The notes beneath the pieces are model-generated. The model was not told where the DNA came from. It made no database searches and saw nothing but the letters and a program-made list of their open reading frames with translations. Position numbers and translations under genes: made by a program. Shown one piece after another: positions 1 to 6,755 of a stretch of DNA of 6,755 bases. Numbering within the stretch: the stretch's first letter is position 1; each line of letters begins with the position of its first letter. Source of the stretch: Pseudomonadota bacterium (GTDB lineage Bacteria > Myxococcota_A > Polyangia > Polyangiales > Sandaracinaceae); contig JAEZBP010000629.1 in the NCBI GenBank assembly GCA_023427125.1, positions 1 to 6,755 on the forward strand, in the 5' to 3' direction.

Positions 1-1
1 G

Positions 2-511
2 CCCGAGGGCGTGGGCCTCGCGCCGGTCGTGCACGTGGACGTTCGCGGTGAGGTGCAGGAGGCGCGCGTGCGCACCGTCCTCGCGCATCGGCCCCGTGGG
101 CTCTTGCGGCTCGATCTCGCGCTCGCCGAGGCCGAGCACGCCGGCGGCCACGTGCACGAGCCCGTGCTCCTCGTCGTGACGCGGGCATCGAGCGCGGCCG
201 AGGCGGCGCTCGCCGCGGCGCTCCCCGACGTGGATCCGGTCACCTCCCCCGGCGGCCGCCGCGTGCTCCGGCTCATGCCGCTCGGCGATCCGGCCCATGC
301 AATCAAGGAGCGGAGCGGAGTGACGCCAGGCCGACACCCGCCGCTGTTTGCGGGTGTCGGGATGCCGACACGAAGCGGAGCGACCCATGCGATCGCCCGG
401 GTCGTGGCCGCGTTCGGCGAGTGCCCCGAGGCGCCGCTCGCGGTCCGAGGCACCGCGACCGAGCAGGAGACCGTGCACGAGCTCCCCGCCCCGCGCGCCG
501 TCGGGTTCTGA
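2..511 (+). CDS. C-terminal part of an unrecognised protein (5' end outside window)
   Basis: The frame is open from the left edge to a TGA at 509-511, giving about 169 visible residues; the first in-window start, GTG at 11, is probably internal. I do not recognise the family. The part before about residue 97 looks protein-like: a strand-rich stretch (VVHVDVRGEVQEARVRTVL) and later a strand-helix-strand pattern (EPVLLVVT, then an Ala-rich helix, then RRVLRLMPL), as in a small alpha/beta domain. First and third codon positions are both about 90% G/C and the second is AT-rich. By base composition, the antisense frame aligned to the same codons is therefore almost as good, so the strand is not certain. 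I prefer plus because the residue mix is more natural and because removing a 90-base insertion at 305-394 restores a smooth sequence (PLGDPAHAI joined to ARVVAAFGE). It converges on the kinase gene, with stop codons 5 bases apart and no terminator between them. Confidence 0.42.
   Translation, partial: PEGVGLAPVVHVDVRGEVQEARVRTVLAHRPRGLLRLDLALAEAEHAGGHVHEPVLLVVTRASSAAEAALAAALPDVDPVTSPGGRRVLRLMPLGDPAHAIKERSGVTPGRHPPLFAGVGMPTRSGATHAIARVVAAFGECPEAPLAVRGTATEQETVHELPAPRAVGF
294..394. repeat. 90-base in-frame insertion with target-like duplication
   Basis: The 11-mer CCCATGCAATC at 294-304 recurs as CCCATGCGATC at 384-394, one mismatch, exactly 90 bases (30 codons) apart. Between the copies lie a perfect 11-bp inverted repeat and two related purine-rich ends, GGAGCGGAGCGGA at 307-319 and GAAGCGGAGCGAC at 372-384. 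Codon use inside the insert (gga, cca, cga, aca, cga, gga, ttt, ggt) has many A- and T-ending codons, which are rare on both sides. Seen: duplication, palindrome, composition break, length divisible by three. Inferred: a small palindromic element inserted into a coding region without breaking its frame. A slipped duplication or an in-place repeat is the alternative. Confidence 0.5.
331..360. repeat. Perfect 11-bp inverted repeat in the insertion
   Basis: CCGACACCCGC at 331-341 pairs with GCGGGTGTCGG at 350-360 without mismatch around an 8-base loop (342-349). A third copy of the core GCCGACAC follows at 364-371 in direct orientation. No T-run follows on either strand, so an intrinsic terminator is unlikely. 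It is the structural core of the 90-base insertion. Confidence 0.75.
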
Positions 512-516
512 CGAGC

Positions 517-2136
517 TCAGCGAGGGGTGAGCCGATCGCGGAGCTGCACGAGGCGGAGCTGCGGGATCGCCTGCCCCTCGAGCTCGTCGATCTGCGCCTC
601 GACCGTCGGGAGGGCCTCGGGGCCGTACACCGCCTCGATCACCTCCGCGGCGCGGGCGCCGACCGACTCGCGCGAGGCGGCGCTCACGAGGTTCGTGAGC
701 ATGCGGCGGTCGCCTCGCACGCTGGGATCGAGCTCGGCGGCCGCCTCGTAGCGCCGGATGGCCTCGGTGATCCATCCGCGCGCGAAGAAGAGGTGCCCCA
801 TCAGGAGCCGCGGCCTCGCGTCGCCCTCCATCTGCTGCGCGAGCGCGTAGAGCGGGCGGATCTCGCTGCGGTCCTCGAAGACGTGGCCCTCGTCGACCAT
901 GCGCAGGAACGGCCGGAGCGGCTCGGGCGGCGGCTCGGCCCAGGGATCGCGCGCCGAGAGGGGCGAGGCGGCCGCGCTCGGATCACCCTCGGCGCTCCCC
1001 TCCACCTCGTCCCAGCGCGCGGCGATGCTCGGCCACTGCCAGACGGCGGCGCCGAGCGCGACCGCGATGAGCCCCGCGATCCACACGCCCGCTCGCGACC
1101 GGGTCGCGGCGGGCGGCGCAGCGCTCGCGGCCGGCATCTTCGGCCGGCGGTGCGTCACCGGCTCGCCCGCATACTGCGTGGGGGCCTCGCTCACCTCGTC
1201 GAGCTCGACCACCCACGCGAGGGGCGGCTCGATCGCGTCGAGCGCCGCGAGCATCTCACCGGCGTGGGCGTAGCGATCGGCGATCTCTTTGGCCATGGCG
1301 ACGTCGATGACGTCGGCGAGCTCGGGGGCGACCCTCAGCTCGGGGCGCACCGACGCGAGCCGCGGCACCGGCGCCGTCAGGTGCGCGCGCATCAGGTCGG
1401 CGCGGGTGTCGCCGATGAAGGGCCGGCGCCCCGCGAGGAGCTCGAAGAGCAGCACGCCCGCCGAGTAGACGTCGGAGCGCTCGTCGACCGCGGAGCCCGA
1501 GGCCTGCTCGGGGGACATGTACGCGGGCGTCCCGAAGACCACGCCGCGCTTGGTCAGCGTCGGCTCGTCGTCGATCGCACCGTCGCTCTCGACCATGCGC
1601 GCGAGCCCGAAGTCGAGCAGCTTCACGTGCTCGCTCCCGTCGGGCATCCGCGAGAGGAAGACGTTGGCCGGCTTGAGATCGCGATGCGCGATGCCCTTCT
1701 GGTGTGCGGACGCGAGCCCGAGCAGCACGTGCCGCGCGATCGCGAGCGCCCGCTCGGGCTCGATCGGATCGCCGCGCACGACCTCCTCGAGCGTGTGCCC
1801 CTCGAGCAGCTCCATCACGAGGAAGGGCCGCTCGCCGTCGATGCCGTAGTCCGAGATCCCGACCACGTGGGGGTGCGTCAGCGCGCTGAGCACCCGCGCC
1901 TCGCGCTCGAAGCGCGCGCGCAGCTCGTCGAGCGAGAGGAGGTCGTCATGGAGCACCTTCACCGCGACCGGGCGCCCGAGGGGGAGCTGCACCGCGCGAT
2001 AGACGATCCCGATGCCGCCGGTCCCGAGCTTGCCCTCGAGCCGATAGCGCTCGGCGATGACGTGGCCCGCGGGGAGCTCGCTCGGCTTCCCTTCGTCGGA
2101 CCCCCAGGTCTCGCCGCTGCGCTCGCTCGATGCCAT
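517..2136 (-). CDS. Transmembrane Ser/Thr protein kinase with C-terminal TPR-like domain
   Basis: A eukaryote-like (Hanks-type, PknB-like) kinase of 539 residues that should phosphorylate Ser/Thr on cytoplasmic targets and on itself. The catalytic core has all key motifs: glycine loop GTGGIGIV (about 38-45), ATP lysine in VAVK (K60), alpha-C glutamate in REA (E79), HRD catalytic loop with K155 and N158 (HRDLKPAN, D153), DFG (D175), and a Thr-rich activation segment ending in GTPAYMSPEQ (about 202-211). The Arg before the catalytic Asp marks it as an RD kinase, normally switched on by activation-loop phosphorylation. After a Pro/Ala-rich linker comes one hydrophobic span (about 350-368, GVWIAGLIAVALGAAVW), then about 170 residues outside the membrane. 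These include a helical TPR-like stretch (LLMGHLFFARGWITEAIRRYEAAAELDP split over about 444-471). I chose the ATG at 2136 because AGAGG sits 5 bases upstream; a GTG at 2187 would add 17 unconserved-looking residues. The substrate and the signal sensed cannot be read from sequence. Confidence 0.93.
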   Translation of the reverse strand: MASSERSGETWGSDEGKPSELPAGHVIAERYRLEGKLGTGGIGIVYRAVQLPLGRPVAVKVLHDDLLSLDELRARFEREARVLSALTHPHVVGISDYGIDGERPFLVMELLEGHTLEEVVRGDPIEPERALAIARHVLLGLASAHQKGIAHRDLKPANVFLSRMPDGSEHVKLLDFGLARMVESDGAIDDEPTLTKRGVVFGTPAYMSPEQASGSAVDERSDVYSAGVLLFELLAGRRPFIGDTRADLMRAHLTAPVPRLASVRPELRVAPELADVIDVAMAKEIADRYAHAGEMLAALDAIEPPLAWVVELDEVSEAPTQYAGEPVTHRRPKMPAASAAPPAATRSRAGVWIAGLIAVALGAAVWQWPSIAARWDEVEGSAEGDPSAAASPLSARDPWAEPPPEPLRPFLRMVDEGHVFEDRSEIRPLYALAQQMEGDARPRLLMGHLFFARGWITEAIRRYEAAAELDPSVRGDRRMLTNLVSAASRESVGARAAEVIEAVYGPEALPTVEAQIDELEGQAIPQLRLVQLRDRLTPR

Positions 2137-2162
2137 TGTCGCCTCTGCCGCGGGGGCCTCCG

Positions 2163-2168
2163 AGCATA
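2163..2168 (-). promoter_or_regulatory. Weak candidate -10 box for the kinase gene
   Basis: The 93-base gap between the lipoprotein stop and the kinase ATG contains TATGCT on the minus strand, 26 bases upstream of the ATG. No convincing -35 hexamer lies 16-18 bases further up. It may give the kinase its own start, or the kinase may be read through from the upstream pair. No terminator hairpin is evident in this gap. Confidence 0.22.
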
Positions 2169-2229
2169 GCCGACCGACGCCGGGCACACACGCGAGCGCC
2201 TCGGCTCGGCCCGTGCGTCGCGATTTGGC

Positions 2230-2682
2230 TCAATCGCAGGTGATGTCGCTCGTCGTCGACTCGGCCATGCCCACCGTCCCGTTGCTCTCGTCCCTCCAGC
2301 GGAAGAGGAGGGTCGCCTCGGCGCCGCAGAGGCTCCGCGGGTCGGTGGCCACGCCCGGGGCGCTCTCCCCCGTGAACGTCGTCGAGAAGGTCTGGCCAGG
2401 CATCACCACCTGAATGAACCCCGGCGGACGGTTCGGGGAGATCGTCGCGACGACGATGTCGCCGGCGAAGATGTCGATCGCCTGCGGCAAGAGCTCGTGA
2501 GTCTCCTGCGCGTGCTCGCCGACGCGATACGTCACCGGCATCGTGATCGCCACCACGTCGCCCTCCGTCGCGGCGCGCACCTCGACGCTCGCGGCGCCGA
2601 TCGTCGCGTCGAGGCCGATCTCCGTGTCGATCGCGCAGCTCGATGCGGCACATGCGAGCACCAGAGCCAGCGCGCGCGTCAC
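2230..2682 (-). CDS. Small predicted lipoprotein of unknown function
   Basis: 150 residues with a short signal sequence (VTRALALVLACAASSC) and a lipobox-like ASSC that puts the lipidated cysteine at position 16. The VLAC at 8-11 is a second possible lipobox, but the hydrophobic core before it would be very short. The mature part (about 135 residues) alternates polar and hydrophobic residues in a beta-sandwich-like manner (GDVVAITMPVTYRVG, then PGFIQVVMPGQTFSTTFTG). It holds two more cysteines, C119 and C149, the latter next to last, suited to a disulphide that ties down the C-terminus. I do not recognise a domain. The start is a GTG at 2680-2682 that shares four bases (GTGA) with the stop of the DUF1232 gene; no Shine-Dalgarno sequence is seen, so translation is probably coupled. 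Longer upstream starts in this frame would only add antisense-like Arg-rich sequence and lose the signal peptide. Confidence 0.8.
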   Translation of the reverse strand: MTRALALVLACAASSCAIDTEIGLDATIGAASVEVRAATEGDVVAITMPVTYRVGEHAQETHELLPQAIDIFAGDIVVATISPNRPPGFIQVVMPGQTFSTTFTGESAPGVATDPRSLCGAEATLLFRWRDESNGTVGMAESTTSDITCD

Positions 2683-3242
2683 GTGGTGAGCCGCTGCTGG
2701 AGGGGACGCACGATCTGCTCGACGTTCTTCACGGCGCGCGTGACGTCGTCCTCGCCGAAGTCGAGCTCCTGGACGATCGCCTCGTGCACCGCGTCGTAGA
2801 GCCAGGTGCTCCCGGCGTCGTCGAGCGCGCACTCGGTCGCGGTGTGCCCTTGGTGCGTGAGCTTCGGCAGCGCGTCGCACGCGCGCTCGAGCACCGTGAG
2901 CAGCTCGCCCAGGTACCCGCGGACGGCCGACATCTGCTCGCTGAGCGGCTCGAGCAGCTCGGGCGAGTCCTCGCGGTGCCGCGCCATCACCTCGGGCGCG
3001 TCACGGTCGAGCCGCTCCAGCACGAGCCGCAAGACGATCACGTCGTCGACGTACGCCAGGAGCCCGCGCATCCCGGGGATCGCGTTCTGCCCGGACAAGA
3101 GATGCAGGAGAGCCCCTGCAGCGAGAATGCGATGCTCGTCGTCGAGATCGGGATCCTCGACGATGCGGAGCACGGCCTTCACGTCTTGCGGCAGCGAGAG
3201 CATCGCCTCTCGCACCGTCGCCTCGAAGTCTTCCTGTGACAT
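2679..3242 (-). CDS. DUF1232 (YkvA-like) domain protein
   Basis: 187 residues. Residues about 36-78 match the DUF1232 pattern: a helix (RILAAGALLHLL), the loop NAIPG, then LLAYVDDVIVLRLVLERL with the hallmark DD. The family occurs in many bacteria, usually in short membrane-associated or stress-linked proteins, and has no established biochemical role. Here the segment is only mildly hydrophobic and in place of the usual Pro-Asp it has Gln-Asn (SGQNAIPG), so insertion in the membrane is doubtful. The rest is acidic and helical, with a C-terminal amphipathic helix (about 165-185). The ATG at 3242 is chosen; AAGGGA lies upstream but only 2 bases away, unusually close. A GTG at 3275 would add 11 residues and cannot be excluded. 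Its stop overlaps the lipoprotein start, so the two form one transcript. Confidence 0.82.
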   Translation of the reverse strand: MSQEDFEATVREAMLSLPQDVKAVLRIVEDPDLDDEHRILAAGALLHLLSGQNAIPGMRGLLAYVDDVIVLRLVLERLDRDAPEVMARHREDSPELLEPLSEQMSAVRGYLGELLTVLERACDALPKLTHQGHTATECALDDAGSTWLYDAVHEAIVQELDFGEDDVTRAVKNVEQIVRPLQQRLTT

Positions 3243-3308
3243 CTTCCCTTCGGGCGCGCCTGGGGCGGCGCGCACACCTCGCTGGTTCTGGCCCAGTGGG
3301 CGAGAGTC

Positions 3309-3318
3309 GCAAATTTGC
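3309..3318. promoter_or_regulatory. AT-rich palindrome GCAAATTTGC upstream of DUF1232 gene
   Basis: A perfect 10-bp palindrome with an unbroken 6-base A/T core, standing out in a GC-rich gap, 67 bases upstream of the DUF1232 ATG. Just upstream on the minus strand is TTGTCG (3326-3331), a fair -35 hexamer. At 17 bases spacing the -10 would be the poor GACTCT (3303-3308), with the palindrome filling the spacer next to it. This is the only promoter-like zone for the DUF1232-lipoprotein pair. The palindrome could be a repressor site or simply the melting region; neither is proven. Confidence 0.3.
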
Positions 3319-3386
3319 CCCGCACCGACAACCCCCGGAGCGTCCTCCGAGACGGCGAGCGGTCGGGCGTCGTGAGAGTGGGGCTC

Positions 3387-3412
3387 GGCCCGCGCGGTCG
3401 AACGCGCGGGCC
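3387..3412 (-). terminator. Strong hairpin just after the OmpA-like gene
   Basis: GGCCCGCGCG (3387-3396) and CGCGCGGGCC (3403-3412) form a perfect 10-bp, all-G/C stem with a 6-base loop, starting 8 bases past the stop codon on the minus strand. No U-tract follows, which is common in very GC-rich genomes, so it could end transcription or protect the 3' end of the mRNA. Its position between two transcription units fits a terminator. Confidence 0.58.
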
Positions 3413-3420
3413 AAGCGAGC

Positions 3421-5463
<2,043 letters not shown>

Positions 5464-5502
5464 CGAAGGTCTCCCATGCGAAACCGTAGGGATCTCGCGT
5501 GG

Positions 5503-5517
5503 CGGCGATTATCGCCG
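5503..5517. promoter_or_regulatory. Perfect palindrome overlapping the OmpA -10 box
   Basis: CGGCGAT (5503-5509) and ATCGCCG (5511-5517) are exact inverted repeats around one base, and the -10 hexamer (5508-5513) lies in the centre. A dimeric regulator bound here would block RNA polymerase. It could also be incidental to the promoter; a second copy of the site is not visible in the window. Confidence 0.4.
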
Positions 5518-5535
5518 AGGAGCCCGCCAAGTCAA
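5508..5535 (-). promoter_or_regulatory. Sigma-70-type promoter of the OmpA-like gene
   Basis: On the minus strand TTGACT (5530-5535) and GATAAT (5508-5513) are separated by 16 bases; each matches the housekeeping consensus at five of six positions. Transcription should start near 5501, giving a leader of about 38 bases with GGGAGA (5470-5475) before the ATG at 5463. In this GC-rich context such a match by chance is unlikely, and its position fits a highly expressed outer-membrane protein. Confidence 0.75.
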
Positions 5536-5700
5536 CGCATCCATTGCCCGTCCGCGCGCGGGTTTCGGACAGGCGTTCAGTGCGAGACGCGGTGGCTCAC
5601 CCACTGGCGCCCGCCCGCCACGCCGGCGTGCTCTCTCGCCGCTTCGATCGTGGCCGATTGGTCGTTCCGGTGCCGCGCAGCGATGCCGTCGGTGACCGGA

Positions 5701-5719
5701 CCCATCGGCCCGCGATGGG
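5701..5719. repeat. Perfect 7-bp hairpin
   Basis: CCCATCG (5701-5707) pairs with CGATGGG (5713-5719) around 5 bases. It lies 21 bases from the next, stronger hairpin; the pair could be part of a 3' processing or transcription-ending region for the gene to the right, though it is almost 300 bases past that stop. Confidence 0.45.
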
Positions 5720-5740
5720 ATAGGAGCCGTAGGCGCGGAG

Positions 5741-5765
5741 CGGCGGGGCCTGAAAAGCCCCGCCG
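5741..5765. terminator. Strong 9-bp hairpin, possible terminator or repeat boundary
   Basis: CGGCGGGGC (5741-5749) and GCCCCGCCG (5757-5765) pair perfectly around a 7-base A-rich loop (CTGAAAA). There is no T-run after the stem on the minus strand, and it is 240 bases past the stop of the TPR-like gene. It directly abuts the first intergenic repeat copy, so it may be part of that element instead. Confidence 0.4.
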
Positions 5766-5843
5766 GCCAACTCAAAGCCTGTCGCACGGGGAGCGCCGAG
5801 CGAGCGGTCCGCCGCTCGCCGGACACCGGGGACAGGTAGCGCC
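5766..5843 (-). repeat. Intergenic repeat, copy 1
   Basis: Read on the minus strand it begins GGCGCTACC, has CCGGTGTCC, an internal perfect 8-bp hairpin (5800-5807 with 5812-5819, 4-base loop), then CTTTGAGTTGGC at the end. The ends and the GGACACCGGG block (5821-5830) recur in copy 2; the middles differ and keep the ability to fold rather than the sequence. Confidence 0.6.
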
Positions 5844-5897
5844 GACTGGACGGAGGGTCGCGCAGCTCGGGCCGCGCGATCGCGAAGCGCGCGCACA

Positions 5898-5987
5898 GCC
5901 AACTCAAAGGCCATCGCAAAATCACGGCGCTCGGGGAACGCCGAGCGGAGCGCTCCGGCTGACTGGACACCGGGAATGGGAAGCGCC
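5898..5987 (-). repeat. Intergenic repeat, copy 2
   Basis: Same order as copy 1: GGCGCTTCC, CCGGTGTCC (GGACACCGGG at 5965-5974), GC-rich middle, CTTTGAGTTGGC (5898-5909). It is 12 bases longer. Its middle holds a perfect 12-base palindrome CGGAGCGCTCCG (5946-5957) and a 7-bp hairpin (5928-5934 with 5941-5947). A further CAACTCA at 6002-6008 overlaps the stop codon of the next gene and may be the edge of a third copy, but 7 bases are too few to be sure. Confidence 0.6.
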
Positions 5988-6005
5988 AGCGGCGCGCCAA
6001 GCAAC

Positions 6006-6755
6006 TCAGTCGCTGCCGCCGTGGCGCGCCAGGATCTGCTGGTAGTTGCGCGCCTGCGGGGTCGAGCCGAAGCGGGACACGTAGGTGCGCATGTGCCGGA
6101 GCGCGTTCTGGGTCTGCCCGCGTGCGCGGTACGCCTCGATGAGCATCCCCAGCTGCGGCGCGGTCCTCGCCCGGCCCTCGAGCAGCCGGATCACGCAGGC
6201 GTTGTCGCCCGACATCGTGCACTGGCGCGCCTCGGCGTCGATGTTCGAGCCCTCGTTGCGGGGCGGCGTCGGGTCTGGAGGGGTCGGGGTCGGATCCGCG
6301 CGGCCTGTCTCCGCCGGCCGGCGCGGTGTGCGAGGCCGGTCGCGGTCTCCGCGAGGCGTGCGGGGCTCATTGACCGCGACGGGCTCGGTCTGGCCGTGCT
6401 GGCCCCCGCCCGCTTCGGCGGCGCGCTTGATCGCCGAGGCGGTCGCCCGCTGGCTCGGCGTGATGCCCTGCATGTTCAGCACGAACTCCGCGAGCCGGAG
6501 CGCCTCGCTCGGGCTCCCCGCCAGCACGGTGCTCGCCGCGTTGTTCTGCTGCGTCGCGTAGCCCTGCACCGCCTGGACGACCTGCGGCCGGCTCCGGAAC
6601 GGGCTGTCCTCGGCGAGGTTCTCGAAGTCGAAGTACGCCGCCTGGTAGTCGCCCTGCGCGAGATGCCCGAGCCCCGCCTGGAACACGCGCGCGTCGGGCT
6701 GGAGCGCCGTCGTGCGGGCGCGGCACGCGGTGGCCGCGGCGTCGCCGGGCCGCTC
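6006..6755 (-). CDS. C-terminal part of a TPR-like protein with Pro/Arg-rich linker
   Basis: 249 residues are visible; the frame is open to the right edge, so the N-terminal part is missing. The GTG at 6686 is probably internal. Visible residues about 15-115 form helical pairs of TPR type (VFQAGLGHLAQGDYQAAYFDF; SEALRLAEFVLNMQG). A low-complexity linker (about 116-172) is rich in Pro, Arg, Thr and Asp with PTPTPPDPTPP. A second helical block (about 173-249) has a Cys pair (C179, C187 in QCTMSGDNAC) and a TPR-like helix pair (MLIEAYRARGQTQNALRHM). In myxobacteria such tails often follow a kinase or other signalling domain, but nothing of that kind is visible here, so the identity of the full protein is open. 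It ends at TGA 6006-6008 upstream of the OmpA-like gene; the intervening promoter suggests separate transcription. Confidence 0.78.
   Translation of the reverse strand, partial: ERPGDAAATACRARTTALQPDARVFQAGLGHLAQGDYQAAYFDFENLAEDSPFRSRPQVVQAVQGYATQQNNAASTVLAGSPSEALRLAEFVLNMQGITPSQRATASAIKRAAEAGGGQHGQTEPVAVNEPRTPRGDRDRPRTPRRPAETGRADPTPTPPDPTPPRNEGSNIDAEARQCTMSGDNACVIRLLEGRARTAPQLGMLIEAYRARGQTQNALRHMRTYVSRFGSTPQARNYQQILARHGGSD

Larger units (their letters stand above)
5464..6005. other. 542-base intergenic region without a credible gene
   Basis: Between the OmpA-like start and the stop of the TPR-like gene. It holds, left to right: the OmpA ribosome site and promoter (to 5535); about 165 bases in which I see nothing definite (5536-5700); two perfect hairpins (5701-5765); and two copies of a diverged repeat (5766-5987). 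Open frames exist on both strands but lack coding-like third-position bias, and one runs across the promoter. A minus-strand frame from TTG at 6004 owes its pseudo-periodic peptide (LPIPGVQ / LPVPGVR; MAFELA / TGFELA) to the repeats being 132 bases, a multiple of three, apart. Confidence 0.65.

Noticed and set aside
1..298. Minus-strand frame starting at ATG 296-298 and leaving the window
   Set aside because: No ribosome site before the ATG and a His/Arg/Glu-heavy peptide like other antisense shadows here; kept only as a rival to the plus-strand call.
331..360. Hairpin as an intrinsic terminator
   Set aside because: No T-run on either strand and it lies inside an open frame and inside the inserted block.
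421..2169. 582-codon open frame on the plus strand
   Set aside because: Antisense shadow of the kinase gene, which has every catalytic motif.
2137..2187. GTG at 2187 as the kinase start
   Set aside because: The ATG at 2136 has a well-placed AGAGG, and the extra 17 residues overlap the likely promoter.
5597..6004. 135-codon minus-strand frame in the intergenic region
   Set aside because: TTG start, no ribosome site, composition unlike the real genes; its internal similarity comes from the DNA repeats.

Overview
The window is very GC-rich, with strong G/C bias at third codon positions. Its genes look like those of a large-genome predatory or soil deltaproteobacterium (Myxococcota, perhaps Polyangia): a eukaryote-type Ser/Thr kinase with one membrane span and an outer sensor half, an OmpA-family porin with calcium-binding thrombospondin type 3 repeats, a short lipoprotein of unknown function, and proline/arginine-rich TPR-like proteins. 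The lineage is inferred from gene style and composition, not from a marker gene.

Layout. Almost everything reads on the minus strand, so transcription runs right to left. From right to left: the C-terminal part of a TPR-like protein (6006-6755, 5' end beyond the window); a 542-base intergenic region with two hairpins, two diverged copies of a repeat, and a good sigma-70-type promoter; the OmpA-like gene (3421-5463), closed by a strong hairpin; a 178-base gap with an AT-rich palindrome; a tightly coupled pair made of a DUF1232 protein (2679-3242) and a small lipoprotein (2230-2682), overlapping by 4 bases; and a membrane Ser/Thr kinase (517-2136). At the left edge a plus-strand reading frame (2-511), probably the 3' end of an unrecognised gene, converges on the kinase with 5 bases between the stop codons.

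How the genes may work together. The OmpA-like protein has its own promoter and terminator-like hairpin and should be an abundant outer-membrane/peptidoglycan anchor. The DUF1232-lipoprotein pair is one translational unit. The kinase lies 93 bases further downstream and may be partly co-transcribed with it. No metabolic pathway, defence system, CRISPR array, rRNA or tRNA is visible.

Most unusual signals. (1) A 90-base in-frame insertion in the left-edge reading frame carries a perfect 11-bp hairpin, is flanked by an 11-base near-identical duplication, and has codon use unlike its surroundings. It looks like a palindromic element tolerated inside a coding region. (2) A repeat family lies in the 5766-5987 intergenic region. 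(3) A perfect 7-1-7 palindrome overlies the -10 box of the OmpA promoter. (4) One OmpA calcium-loop glycine is replaced by arginine through a single base change. I found no clearly new multi-gene system.
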